From: Alitta virens
Lineage: Eukaryota; Annelida; Polychaeta; Phyllodocida; Nereididae
DNA length: 64,000 nucleotides
Assembly: GCA_932294295.1 (NCBI GenBank)
Contig: OW028575.1
Location: forward strand, 40,054,253-40,118,252
Direction: 5' to 3'
The position numbers and the translations under genes were made by a program. Positions 1 to 15,000 of this stretch are shown piece after piece. The stretch's first letter is position 1, and each line of letters begins with the position of its first letter. The notes under the pieces were generated by a model, which had not been told where the DNA came from, did no database searches, and was given only the letters and a program-made list of their open reading frames with translations.

Positions 1-75
1 TGCGGGTGATTTCAGTAACTGTTTTCCTCGTACAGAGATTCTTTGCGTTAATTGGAGATTTTTGTATGGTTTCAG

Positions 76-3000
76 TCCTTTCAAGCAACAATTCAAGGTA
101 TAACACACTAGAAGCAAACCTCCAATATGACAACATCAAAGCTCCAGAAGTTGTGGATGATAACCCTATCCTGGAAGTGACCAGTGGATCAACTGTCCTC
201 ATAGGACCCAGTGTCATTCAAGTAACTGACCAAGATACACCACTATCTCATCTGAGGTTTAAAATGGAAGAGGCCCCAATAGCTGGAGAGTTTTTCAAGG
301 AAACAGAGGATTATAGAATCATATTAAGGAAAGGTTGGTTAACCCGAGAATGAGTATCCAACTAAATTGACAATAAAGTTTTTATCGGAATCGTCTAATG
401 GTGACCACTGTAAATATAAGTCTATCAGTACCTCATGAATGGTTACTGGGTCTACTGATGATAATATGCAGAATAACAAAGATTGAACAAATAACAGTGG
501 AAACCCTGAGTTTGTTAAATTGAAAAAAATTCCCAATTGTTAATCTTTGGAGTATTAGAATCCAAACGGCAATCACAAAATGCAAGCAGTAACTGTTGGC
601 TGTATCGCTTTTTCAGGAGACGAATTCACTTATGATGAATTCAAGAACAATGTCTTCTTCTACACTCATCTGAACAGCACACTCAAATCAGATTTTGACC
701 TTTTGTGGTTCACCATCAACGATGGTCCTCACAAGACTGCGGTTGCAGTGACCTTACGAGTGTCAGGTGGTCAGCCCCCTGGTGTTGGTAACGGTCATCC
801 TGAACCGGAAGTGGATCTCCCTGATACCGGAAGTGATGTCACTATGCAAATCAGGAAGGACCCTGCTGCTTCATTTGAGCTAAATGTTGTTGCTGGTAAT
901 TACAGTGGACCATTTCTTCAAATTTCTAACCACTGAATGGTTATATTCTACATCAATCTGTATTTTCGACTTACATGATATGATTGGTGTCAAGTAATGT
1001 ATGTAAAATAACCAATTTGATTTCAAAATATGTATGTAAAATAACCAATTTGATTTCAAATACAGTATAACAACCACTATTTCAATTACAATTACTGACA
1101 TTAAAATGAGCCAAAATATTTTTAATTATTTGAAAGTCGTACACTCCTAAGTTCACACCCTAGTCAGCTTGAACTTTTAAAAATATTGGGCTTGTTTATT
1201 ATCAACTTGATAGTTGCCAGCCTACATATACATGTATATGCAAGACAAATTTCTTCAAATTTTCTGATACCGTGGTGTATACGCTATAGGAAGCAGGGTG
1301 ACCTTGTACTCTGACCTGGTCAATTTCTTGGCAAATGTCCCGGATGCCGAAGTCCTCATCACACTGGCGTCCTTGACAACGGTGGGTCAGCTCTATCGTC
1401 AGAGTTCACCTCTTCGTCCAGGAGATATGTTCACTCAACAACAACTGAAGGATGGTCTTATAGAGTATGTAGAATATATATTATTTAATTATTTTAAAGG
1501 TTGATCCATTTATTTATTTTACCATTTTTGCCATTATTATCTTGTCATGCTGACACCTGTAATAATTTGATATCTGCTGTCAATAAAAATTGATATATAA
1601 ATCTATTATAACCGTTACGATAATAAAATCCTTATTTTGGAACCTAGCTGTTACGCAAGTATACACCCTTTTCACACGGCAGCCATCAGGACATCAACCT
1701 CATTTTAATTACATAGGATATTACGAATTCATTATTTGACCATTGACCTCACCATGGCCATTGTCTACTGCTGATGACATCACAATACTTATATCCAAGT
1801 AAACAGAAAGGTCAATGAGGCAGAAATAACAAAATGCCAGCTCCGTGAAAAGGGTGTATTAATTGTCTCCTTGGGTCCATTAATTACTATTTGTAAAGAA
1901 AAATGGTGAATGTAATTTGGGTGAAGAATTATTCTGGTACCTGTGAAACTTGTTATGAGAATGCAGTCTGGGTCAAGATGATGTGGTGGAAACTGCCAGG
2001 GGTCTTGAGGGGGAATTAATTGTAAGTTGAAGTATAATTTGACCATTGAAAAGCTGTAGAAAGTGTTGTTCCCAGTGAAATAAGATTATATCACTAGTTG
2101 TTCGGACTGAATTGTAGATTCTTAGCCACCAGTGACCTCCAGCAGCCATCCGCTACAGAGGGTCTCTACTTCAATGTAACCGCTTCCGGGATGACCTCGC
2201 CCTATCAGTCGGTCAAGGTCACTGTCACTCATGATAAAGATGAACCGCCAGAGATTCGTGTAGGCCAGCCTCCAGAGGTATGTTTTCAGTACTTTTATCC
2301 AACAATGTGAAGGGCACTTGCGGGGTTAATAAACAATAGCCAAAAATCGAAAAACATTTTTATTAGTCTTTTACCCGATTGAGACTAAAATGCACCTTCT
2401 GTAGGGACTATAAAGCTATTCTTCATAACCTTGCTTGCAGTAGAATTTTGTTTTACTTATTAGTAGGGTACATGGCCAAATTTGCTATGTGCGTTTCCAT
2501 TAGAAGGATAAATGCATTGAAAACGCATGGTTTTTAGCTAATTATAATGAGGAAAAAACCATGCGTTTATCCAAACGCATGGAAAACGCACATGGCACAA
2601 TTGGCCATGTAGAAACTAACTCCTTCACTGGAATAGTTTTTGACATAGGTTATTTGAGGTTTAAATTTTTTCCTGAGAGTGCAGGACTAATTCAGAATGG
2701 CAAGGTTAATGACTTATCATCAGATGTCCTAACCTCAGGTTATCTCAATTTGTTTAGCCTGTTTGGCCCTTTTTTGGAATATTTTTGGACTTGTTAAAGA
2801 ATTGAGGGGTTCAACAATTGCTTTTTACCGACGATTTAACAGGTAGAAGAAGGTAGTCGACTTGTTTTGACTTTGGATGACATCCACGTGACTGACAAAG
2901 ACACTCCACCTGGTGATGTCACAATAGAGATCCGAATGACACCTTCATATGGCCAGATTGAAAAAATAACTTCAGGTGAGACATATGACAGATTTCATTG

Positions 3001-6000
3001 ATGGTAACAAAACACCAGGTGATGTCACGTGAATCCAGGAATACCATTGGTTGAGCGACTGCCTTAGCCAATGGGAGTGCTTCATTCACATGACGTCATC
3101 TGGAGTTTCTGTTCCAAACCAATGAGATTAGTTGTAACAGTTTGTTATAAGTGCACACCAGAACCCTTGCAGTCTTGTCAATCTTAAAAACTGCCCTAGA
3201 CCATATTTTAAAGACAATTCCATAAGGTGAGTTTTACAATAAAAAAAAGCCTTTTGTTTAGAATTATCTCCGAAATATTGCCGTACTTTACAGCTCCAGG
3301 GTCTGAAAGGCTCTCAAGCTCTCCAGTGACGTCGTTCACGTTGGAAGACCTTATTCAAGGACGAGTGCATTACGTTCAGCTGACCCACGAGGAAGTGGAG
3401 CCAACATCTGATCGCTTCCGGTTTGTTGTCAAGGACAACAAGTACACTTCACCCATCTATGATTTCAGCATCAGAATTAAGGTCAGACTCTTCAATGTCA
3501 AAACAAAAATTTATGATTCCAAAGGTTTGAATAAAATAGGAGCCTTTGAGATTTAGGTGTTGCAAACAAACCCTTTCAGCAGAGTTACCAACCCGTATCT
3601 GCTTTTGTTTAAAATGTGGAATTTTACTTAATAACTTCCTCGAAATTAAGCGACTAAATTTTGGTATAAATCATAAAACTAGCGTGTACATTTGCCAATC
3701 AATCGTGTCAATATTTATTTATTTATTCATAGAATATATTTTAAAAGAGTAGCTCGACCCGCCAAGCTGTTTTTCATTGAGGCCCTTTGAATTTATATAA
3801 AATCATAAATAATGTACAATATATACATAAATCAGATAAATATGTTGCTGGAGTAATGGCCGCTCATGCTGCCAAAACCCCAGGTCAATGAATGCAATAA
3901 AAATGCAATAAAAATGTATACATTTGTATCAGTGGTTTCAACCAAACTGACATAATTCCATCTTAACAGTTCCAATGTTGACCATATGTACTATATATAC
4001 ATACAGTGCCTCAAAAAAGTGATGGGACAGACATGCATGGGGTTTTCTTTTTACTTTCTCTGTAGAAGTAGAGGTTCAAAAATTAAGACTTACTATTTCA
4101 AGGTGTTCCGTTGAATGCTGGAAGAATGTTTGTTGTTTGTGTTATCCTTCCATGCATGATTAAGCACACAGTTACACAAAAAGCATTGAACCATGTCACA
4201 GAGGACTCAAAAAAGTCTTGGGACACCTTAAGAATTAAGTCTTAATTGATTGCTAGACACTAATCTGCTATCATGCTTGAGGTCAAACCATTATTTTTAG
4301 GTCCAGGCTATCACCACAAGTGACACTGAGTGAGGAGAGACGGTTTTTGGCAGTTTAGTATCAATATATTAAAATTATTAGACATCAAATCATTTCTGAA
4401 AGAATGCCAAGGAAAGATTTGTGTTCAAAAATATAAAACACAAAAATAAGTAGGAAAATGGAAAATGATGGCATTAGCAACATCTTTAAATTGTTGAAAG
4501 TTGCTAAAACCACTGTGCACAATGTCCTACAGAAGTTCAAGCAAACTGCCAAAACAGCCAACCTTCCGAAACCAGGGTGTCCAGGGGCAACTTCAGCTAC
4601 TGATGACCATGCCATAAAGCGAATGGTGAAGAAAACCCCCAAACTAACTGCCCCTAAGGTCAACCAAGCATTGTGACCAAACCATAAGGAATAGGTTACA
4701 TGATGCAGGGTTCATGGGATGTGCCAAGAACAGAAGAGGAAGTCTAGAATTTGCAAGGGCACATGTTAATAACCCACATCTTACTGGGAAAAGGTCCTGT
4801 GGACAGCTGAAACTAAAATAAACATGTTTCAGTCTGATGGCAAGTGCACAATGTGGAGAACAAAGGACAAAGCTGATGATCCAAGGTATACTAGTGCATC
4901 TGTGAAGCAAGGAGGAGGTAGTGTGATGGCCTGGGCATATATTACTGCCAAAGAACCTGGTGACCTGGTCTTCATTGATGACATAACTAAAGATGGATCC
5001 AGCATAATGGATGGCAACACCTACAGGAAGATATTGAGCAAGTATATTGAGCCAAATGGGAAAAATCTTGCTGGCAGGGGCTTAATTGTGCAGTCTGACA
5101 AAGACCCGAAACATACTGCAAAGGCTACCCAAGAGTTCATTGCCAAGAAAAAGTGGACATTGCTTAACTGGCCAAGTCAATCACACGATCTGACCCCAAT
5201 TGAACACATCTTTTATCTCCTGAAGAGGCAAGTGCAATCAGAAAATCCAAAAAATAAGGCTAAACTGAAAAATTTAGTTTTGAAGGCTTGCAAATACATT
5301 AAACCATCCATTTTCCAGAAGATCGTCCACTCTATGCCAGTGTCTTGAAGCAGTCATTGCAAATAAAGGTTATGCCACAAAATATTGACTGACAGTGATT
5401 TTGCATATAATAATCATGGGTGTCCCGACACTTTTTTGAAGTGATAAATCATCTGTTGATTGTTTGTCACATTGTTGCAGATCTATTGATTACATAATTG
5501 TCATTTTTGCTATAAAACTGTGTTCTACTATGTTCAATAAAGTAATCTTATAAGTATTAGTGGTCTAATGTCATTCTATGAAATGTGGCCGGTGATATTA
5601 GTGAAAATCTTGGACTGTCCCATCACTTTTTTGAGGCACTGTATGTGTCAGTGGTTTTAGCTAACCTGAAATAGCATCAATTGAACACCTTAAAGGTGTA
5701 AGACTCATCTAGCCGGGAAGTCTCCTGCCAGTAGTAAATTTTTCTCACACTGTCTGATTATATTTACTTTGTTAATCCATATTTGTGGCTGCGTGTAAAA
5801 TGTTGACTAATCTTTTTGAGGGAATTTCCACAAAACAAATGGGTGGCTCCTCTATAGCGGCAAACCCCTCTTGCCTTTGAGGAGTCTCCTTTAATCCATC
5901 TATCACCTCTCATTCATTCTTCTCTCTTTTTTTCTATGTACATAATTTTTTTTTTTAATTTTATCTACCTTTGTGTGTTTATGTTAATGTTCAGGGGCGT

Positions 6001-9000
6001 CGATTCAGGGGGGGGGGATTTGGGATATATACCCCCCACTTTCTGAGCAGGCAATGAATGCAATAAAAATGGCAATGAAGGGAGGGATGATCAATGCAAT
6101 CATCCTCCCCCCCCCCTCCTGTAATTCCAAAAATGAAAATACCCTTTTTCACACACTTTTGTTTTGGAACCTTTTGAGCTTTGTTAAACAGCTTTACACT
6201 TGATATCAGATATCAGTACAAGTTTAAAAATTTAACATAAGTGATCCACCATTAATTTACCTCATGGCCAGTGTCCGTGCAAAGTAGGCCTGCACCCCCC
6301 CCCCCCCCCCAACCGTCAAGACAAATCGACGCCCCTGTTAATGTTATATGTGTGTGTGGTGAAGTGTGTGAAAAAAATGTATGACCATACTGTGTTACAA
6401 AGCATTAACAATCTTCTAGCAGTAACTTCAGTTTTCAACCGATACCAGGTCAACACCAACAACAGTCCAATCAGTCACATGAAAGTGCAATGAAGTATAA
6501 AAAAAGAAAAATCTACATTATGTAACACCCTTTAAATGTTGCTTTAAGAGTAATTTAAACATTTGTTAAACCTGTTAATATCGTGGCAGTTTTTGATATG
6601 ACCAGGAAGGTTGTTCCATGATTTTGCACCCCTGTAAAATAGTATATTCTTATGTAATTCACTTTCTGGAAATGGTATAAACAAATCCTTATGGTGTTTT
6701 CGTGTAGAAACTCTAGACATTTCTATATAAAGTGGCACCACTATTGAGGTGTCACTGCAATTGCAAATTATGCAGCATATATGCTTTCTGAGAACTGTTC
6801 ATTACTTTTTCTGCAGTTGGTTAATGATGAAAGGCCCCAAATATCAATATCCCCAGTACATGGCCATCCTCTGCAACAGGTCGTTGTCAGTGGCAACAGT
6901 CTCCGAATCACTGACCATGACACCAGCCCAGAAGACGTTGTGCTAACTATCCTAAAATCCCCAATTCATGGTACAATTTTATCAAAACTCTTCTCTGCAT
7001 TAACACATGCCATTTAATAAATGTATATTTAAACAAATATTTTCACTCGTGTTCAATTCACTAACTTTTTAATTGTTTATATCGCAGGTCTTTTAAAAAT
7101 CCAAGGCACTCTTCTAGACCTTAGTGACAAGTTCAAATATGAGGTAAATACAATGAAATTTGGTCACATTGATCATATACTCTTGGCTTATCACAATGGA
7201 CTGGAGGTATTTATTTCATAAGATTGACGAAGGCAGGCATTTCGTATACCCTCTGATGATAGTGATAAGAGATTTAGCATCAGAAATAGATAGATCTAAA
7301 GATGTAGAAAGTTTAACCCTCTAAAACAAGTTTTTGTCGGTCGTGTGAGTTGACTATTGTGAGAGAGGGAGTCCACACTATTTTACACATTAACCCCGTG
7401 GGTGGGGTCTTTCATTTGCCCCGGCACAGGACATAATCTCTATTTTGCTTTTCATTATTCTTAGGATGTTACCAATGGTTACCTGACATACACCAACACA
7501 GAAGAGGCAGACACAGATGCATTCACTCTGCAAGTCACAGATGGTCGATTCACAGACACCGCGTCTGTTGTTATCCAAATGAGAGAGACACGGACAGAGA
7601 CCCCCCGAATGATGGTCAACAATGGTTTGAGGGTACTACCTGGTAAGAAGTGATCATGAAATTTATTTAATTAGAGAATTGGACACGGTGTAGCCAAATA
7701 ATGTGTCAAAATAAGAAAGTGAACCCATGTGTGATCATATGATGATATACCATTGCAATTACAAGTAATTGACCATGTGTTCTAGACAATGGGTGCTTAT
7801 AATTTGCAGACGATGCACAAGTAGCTTCAAGTTGACTTTGAGATTTTAGTAATTGAAATATGCACTGGTAGCTCTTGAGTTATCGTCATCCTAGATATTT
7901 ATATTCAAGTCAGAATTGTATGTACTTACTTACTTACATGATTCTTACTTTCTCACTTACTTATGTACATACTTACATACTTACGTATGAAGGTAGGTTC
8001 TATTTTGGAAAAACCTGTCATTGCAATGTCACAACTACAATTGATGTTTTGTTTCCAGGTACTATTGCAAGGATCACAGCAAATGACCTTTTGGCCACAG
8101 ATCTCGATTCAGACGACCTTGACTTGACCTTTAGGGTGAGTCGAGATCCCCAGTTTGGGCAATTGACACTGAATGGTCAACCTCTTTCTTCATCAGGACC
8201 TTTAAACATCTTCAAGCAAAAGGATATTGTACAAGGTAAAACCATACCTTCAAGCTAAAAAACAACAAAAACAACGTAGTTTATTCTACTGTTTTGAAAT
8301 TATGTAAATAATGTTGTTTAATTTTTCTAGGATTGCTTTCTTACCAAAGTGAAATGGAGAGATCCAGGGGGTCCACTTATTTCACATTTACGGTGACTGA
8401 CGAAAGTAATAATATTCTGCTGGATCAGAGATTCATTATTGTAGTCCAGGGTAAGTGTGAGCCAAAATTTCATACACTGTGAGCAGAATTACAGCTGTAT
8501 ATTCTAAGGTATATTCTAAGATTACACTTGGGTACATTTCCTTTTGGCTTAGTGTGAGACATCCTCACCATTAAACCTAACCAAGCAGGCAGGCACTGTC
8601 CTCATTTGCGTCCGAGTTCGCAGAATGAGGGCCATGCAGCAGTCTTTGTAATTTCTCGTGGGATTATATGTGTACACGGTTTTACAGCCTTCCTACCTAT
8701 CTGAATCTCTTCTATACTGACAAATTTGTGTGCACACACTATCACAATCATCCTTTTCATTCACTGAATGGGCAATTTTGACTTATGCTTCACAAATATT
8801 GTTAATGCTATCACTGAATGACTTAGTCATCGCCGATAAAAACCTTATTACTTGTTTCAATGATATAAACTGATGATAGTTGGCACTGATCCGTGTATAC
8901 TATCGAGACAATATTTCTGTTGCAAACTACCACGAAAAATTACAGGACTGCTGCAAGGCTACATTAAACCTACTTGGTCATTTTTTTTAGACCACAATAT

Positions 9001-12000
9001 TTTGGACCTACTGTACCTGTATTCCTGCCATTATAATTTTCCTCACTATTAATATCACCTCACTATTAAGGTAACTTTAGCAACATGAATGGTCTTAATG
9101 GTGAATTTGTTATTGTAACTATTGCTGCCATTAAAGTGCCCAACAACATATGATGTTAATTTTAAACACCAACTTCCGGTTTCAGCTGATCAACTTCCGC
9201 CTGACCTCAAGGTCAACAAGGAATTGAAGGTTGGCGAGGGTGGAATGGCCATCCTCACTACAACTCATCTCTCTGCTGATGATGCTGACACTCCTGCATC
9301 CAACATCACTTTCCATCTTCTCTCATCTCCTATGTTGGGTCATCTGGCCTATGTAACAAATCCAGGTGGGTTGAAACCTTTCTGATTTAAATAGTAATTC
9401 CTTTGAGTGATGCCAATCGTAATCCCATATTCCTGTTTCATTTGACACATGTTTCAGGTCAATTGAATGTCTATGACTGTATTGTGTAATGTTGATGTTT
9501 TACCTTTTTAAAATCCAAGTTTCAATAAACAATTTTTTTTTTTTATTTGAATGGCACTTTCGTGATAATTCATGATGTGATTCAATGCTTATGTTGGCTG
9601 CTTATGTATGAGATCTGAGAAGTTTAAAATAACTGTGTTATACCTTGAGATTTTAATGTAGACAGCCTGACTGATCTTGTAACTATTAAGTACCTCTATG
9701 GAGATTTAAATGTACTGCTTTAAAGTGATTTTAATGTATGTTTTTTAAAATTAGTTTTATAAACACCATTGTTTTACCCAGCTCTGCTCAAATGTCATTG
9801 TTAACACATTATCGTTTGTCGACTACAAGCAATTATGCCTTTGCTTTTTTTTTATTGTACTTTTAGACGTTAATAAAGTTTTACTTACTTATAGGTCAAC
9901 CAGTAATGAAATTTACACAGCTTGACCTTGCCTCTGGGTCAATTGCCTACTTTCACACCTCAAACCAAGAAGAGTTCCTCGATATGTTTGACTTCAATCT
10001 CTCTGATGGTCTCAATGAGGTATGTCTAATTTGAAAATCCTTATATTTCAGTCCATTTGTACAAAGTAAGTAAATAGTAACATTCTTTGGTTTATCTGTA
10101 ATGACATCATGCTAAGGTTTCATTTGTATATTTTCAGGCAGTGCACATGTTTGTCATTGAAGTCACAGACATAGATGACAGTGTTCCTGTTGTAATTAAC
10201 AATGGTCTTCGTGTCCAGGAGGGAGTGACCAAAATCATTACAGAATTTGACATTAAAGTCACTGATGAAGACACACAGGTTTGATCTTTTCTCTAATTCC
10301 ATTTGATAAATTAAAGCCATATTTATTGAATGGAGGACCATTAGAATAAATTATAGGTATTATGATTTTGGGTTGCAAAAGAGTATCAATATATTCGAAT
10401 CATGCATATTGCAAAAATATTTAGAATAACCAATTAATAACCAATTTAATGTCACCTTTGGCTTTGGTTCAATGAATGATGTTATGGATATAATACATCT
10501 GAAACCTTTGTTATATTTGTAGGATAAAAATCTTGTTTTCCATGTGACATCCAAGCCTCAGTTTGGTCACTTAGAATTGCTTCGCAGTGTGGATGGAGAT
10601 TCTGAGACAGGCGTCTTTCCTCGGCTAGACCCGGCATCATTTGCAATGGCTCAGATCTACGACAGTGCTCTAACATACACTCATGATGGCAGCGAGAACT
10701 TCGAAGATTCATTCTCATTCACTGTAACAGATGGCACCACCAGGCAGTTTTTTGTTGGCGGGAAAGATGAACCGACAGTTGAGCCTCAGGTCATATTAAA
10801 ATGTTTGATACTAAGTGATTTATAAGTGTGCAACAGTTCTGTAGCAGCAAATCATGGATATTGAAATCCATCATCTGGTGAGGCAGCATTTTTTGTGACC
10901 TTAAAATTTATCCCAATGGTGCCTAGGCATCGGGTACATTGGGACACAGTCTGCGGACCAGTGGGGCATTGAAAACAAGAGTATTTATACTTTTTTTTTT
11001 GCAATGAAATGATTCAATATGTATATGTCACTCAAACAAAGACAATTATAAGTTCAGTGATCTCCTATCGGGCTGATAAGCATGCCATTTGAATTTTTTA
11101 TTTACATGATTGAACTTAAGCAATACTATTTTCTTTTTTAAATAATAAAGGTAGACTTTTCAATTCACCATGTCAAAACAATGAAATACCAAATGGGAAC
11201 AATTCGCCACTCTTACTGTGCTTCTCAAGTTAAACATTTTGGTTCTCGCCATACTTTGATAATAGATAGACAATCAACATAATTTAGGTTAGTTATACAG
11301 TCACCTCACTGTCCCAATGTACCCCAACCTGACTGTCCCAATGGTCCACATGCCGCGGTTTGTAAGAAAACCCTTCCATCCATGCTGTGAGAAAACTACT
11401 ATGCTTAATCAAATCTCTATGAAAGGCACTTATGAAAAATGGATAAAGCGCAACTGTTGTGCACTATCGTGAGAAATGTTAGGGTTCGAATTATGAATGG
11501 AAAATATACTTCAGACTTCAAAAAACTTGAAATGATCCACCACGACTGAACGCTTAACTTGATCTTGATGGTTACTGATAAAATGAAGATGTTCCTATAC
11601 TTTAGTTTGAGGCCAGCCTTGGTTTCCTGAAGTTGTTTATTATCCAGATATGGCAGGTGTCCCAATGTACTCCATGTCCCAAAGGGCCCCATCTCCGCTA
11701 CATTATAAATTCTGCATCATAAGCTACCATTTGGACACGGGCAGATTTAGGGGGTTGGTGGTTTGGGTGGCACTCCCCTTCCACCTAACTAGGACGTTGT
11801 TTGTTTTTGCTCTTTCACCTAATGGCCAATTGGCCCTCTCCTAACAGTTGTAAATCCGCCCACCTCTTAACAGTTGTAAATCCGCCCACCTCCTAACAGT
11901 TGTAAATCCGCCCACCTCCTAACAGTTGTAAATCCGCCCACCTCCTAACAGTTGTAAATCCGCCCACCTCCTAACAGTTGTAAATCCGCCCACCCCCCTC

Positions 12001-15000
12001 CTTTCCTTATTAGGCATCAAACCGAATCAAACCCTGTTAGTTAGGTTTTTAGTCTTAGCTACTGCGTATTAACTAAATTGAATGATAAAATGCCCACTTG
12101 AAATAAGTTCATTTAGACATTGCAACCAAGGGAAATGGCACAATCAGTACATAAAATATGCATTTTTGATCTTTTGTAGATTTTCCAAATAACCATCCTC
12201 CCTGTGGATGATGGGACACCAATTATCAAAAAGAATCTTGGTTTACCTTATTTATCGGAGAGAGATAACATGGTAAGGGAAAGTATATTTGTATAAATTC
12301 AGCAGATACATTTGCCCAGTTTAGATCTGGTCTAGGCCTACACGCCGTACAGCAGAAGACCATGATGAACATAATACATTTTCTTCCTTTATTATTTTAT
12401 CTTAGCGATTTGGCATCATCAACACAGATCGCTTGCTTGTAGAAGATGAAGATACTGAAGATAGTCAGCTAGTGTTTGTTATCACGGATCCCGCTAGGTG
12501 GGGCTATATCTACGACACTAAAGCCCCTGGTGTTCCCTTGAGGAGTTTCACACAAGGTGGGTATTGAGGTGGGACAAATTCATGAAGGGGTATTAAACTG
12601 CCAAAGTCTTAAAGACTTATTTCTGATATAAATGGGTGTAACGACTATCTATACTTATTTGCAAAGAACGATTTCACTGGAAATGGACACAATTCCCAAT
12701 TATGGCCTTGAATCTTGTATTATTACAGATAGATAGATAAATATATTATTCTTTATTTACGTGTGCCTGTATTACACATGGGCCGTAAAGGCACACGTAA
12801 CAAATAAAACACTTAAGTCAAAGTACCAAACATAACAACAAAAACTGAATAACTTATGGCAATATAACAACAAAAATCAATCTGTGTAAATAAGATAATA
12901 TTAAAAGGGTAGATGATGAATAGTTTTGTTTTAATGAATGAAGTATACTGATACTCATGTAATTGGATATTGTAACTCATGTAAATGAGGAAATTTTTGT
13001 CAATACCTTTGCCTGTTGATAACTTTGAATGTATATTCAACAGAGACTCTGGCAACAGGCAGAGTTGCATACCAACTGACAGCCAACACAACAGAATTCT
13101 CAGACCACTTCACTTTTGATGTCAGAGACTCGAAGCCCAACCTTGTTCCTGACAACGTATTCCACATTCGATGGTCCTATTTGACCTTGGCTGAGAAGGT
13201 CATGGAAGTTTCTGAAGGTCAGGGGGTCATCGATGTCAAGGTCATTCGTCATGGAAATCTAAATAATGTGAGGATTTTGTATTGACTTTAATTTCGTAAA
13301 AATCGAAAGACAAATTAGGCGTAAATATAATATATATTGATAGTTATACTTGTAATGTATTTTTCATTACAGTATGCTGTTGTTCGTTGTGAGGCACTTC
13401 CTGGCACAGCTAAGTCAAATGGAAGAGCTCCAGAGCCTGATTTCAGTTTGAGGACTTCTCAAGTTCAATTTAAAGAAGGTCAATCGGAAGGGTATTGCCA
13501 ACTGGCCATAACAGATGACACGACATTTGAAGGACCAGAGACATTCTACGTAAAGATTTCCAGCCCCGTGTATGCCTTGCTTGGTCAGAATCCACAGACT
13601 GAAGTCCAAATCTCTGATACTGAAGACAGTGAGTACCATGGAGCTGACTACTTCATTGTTGAATAAATCAAACCAAGAGTGTACAGTTAGTTACATTAAA
13701 AACGGCCTGTTGAATTAAACCTAGACAAAGCTAGACAACTTCTGCTATACGATGCTACCTGGCACTAAACAGAACTGTCTGACTAGCTGGCTTCTCAAAT
13801 CCGGAACTAATAGTACATATTTATGATATATAAGATAAATTGCTTACATTTGCCAAGGTTTATATTATTTCAGTAAGCCAACTATAAGCTAGGAGTAGAC
13901 AGAAGCGGCTGGCTTTAGCCAGTTATAGCTACAGCCAGACATAGGTTGCTACAACTGTATAGAGTTGACTGTATTTTATGAAACTAACTGTATGCTTGGC
14001 TAATGGCTTAATAAGTGTAACATTTGAAAATTATTTAGATTAATAAAATAATTTTTGCTTGAATTTTAGGTTTGGCTTTGTTGAAAATAGTCATGAATCT
14101 CTACCTTGATTTGCTTTCAGTGCCCAGATTACAGTTTGTCCAGGATGAATACAAAATTGCGGAGAATGTTGGAATATTGGAAGTTGTTATTGAAAGGACA
14201 GGTATGTTTATCTTAGCTTAATCAGATATTCGTGGTTGTTGCAATAATTCCTTCAGCATTAACAGCTGTGTAATCTGTAGGTGACCCTGACCTTGGAGTG
14301 TCTGTGCTGTGTATGACGTCATCATTGAGTGCCACCGGAAGTACAGCTGGTAGGCTGGAATCTGGGTCGGATTATGTGAGCAGGGGAAGTTCTCATGAGT
14401 TCAGAGTCACCTTTGCACCAGGACAGAGAAATGCTTCATGCAAAGTTCAGGTATTAACTAAGTGTTCCAGTTTCAGCAGTAGTGCTTCAAATTAGGAATT
14501 TTCTTTAGAAATCGTTTTGACTCAGTCTGGATCGGTGTGCACAGTAGTGTATAACAAGCTCAGTTCAGAAGCGGTGCATGTGAATGGCTGTACACTATTG
14601 CGACAAAATTTTAGAGCTTTTCAAAGTGTTTTATTTGGCTATTAAAGTTAACTAAGTGGTCAGTTCCCCTATCTGTGTCATGCAAAAACAGAAAAAAAGA
14701 AAAAAGAAAAGAAAAAAGCAGTCACTACCTGCATTCCTGTTGCAATAGTACCTACCTGATACATCTTTGTTACGCATAACCCGTCCTCATAATTTGGTTT
14801 ATAAAAAAAAACCTCTTTCAGGTAATTGATGACAGTGAAAGTGAAAATGAAGAACAGTTCTTAGTCGAATTATCCAGTCCCTCCCATATGGCTGAACTTG
14901 GAAGCGGACTTTCTGCAGTTGTTACAATCAGTGGACCTAATGACGGTTGGTACGGTATTATTTTCCCATTTCTTTGCTATTCTTCAGAACAGCAAATTGA

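Larger units (their letters stand above)
3482..6816. other. FREM2 intron filled with mobile elements
   Basis: This 3.3-kb intron holds a Tc1-like transposon (4004-5641), a hAT-type MITE (5992-6337) and a LINE remnant (6542-6741), each listed separately. The remaining sequence is AT-rich with no further coding signal. Confidence 0.8.
76..13200 (+). other. FREM2: CSPG repeat block of FREM2-like protein (about 8 repeats)
   Basis: Exons here encode repeated units of about 110-130 residues. Each has the CSPG/NG2 layout: a start like NNGLRVQEG, then a D-x-D-T turn (TDQDTP, TDKDTP, TDHDTS, TDEDTQ, VEDEDTE), a P-x-x-G-x-L strand (PQFGQL, PQFGHL, PMLGHL), and a closing F-x-V-x-D stretch (FTVTDG, FTFTVTDE, FDVRDS). 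Approximate repeat starts: before 150, 810, 2240, 6820, 7610, 9190, 10190 and 12220. Family FREM2 proteins have 12 such repeats, so about four should lie upstream of the window. In the family these repeats mediate matrix assembly. The second repeat is the most diverged and its acidic turn is weak. Confidence 0.82.

Noticed and set aside
2126..2277. Acceptor at 2125 for the second CSPG repeat exon
   Set aside because: It breaks the phase from the exon ending at 1464; the acceptor at 2117 keeps it.
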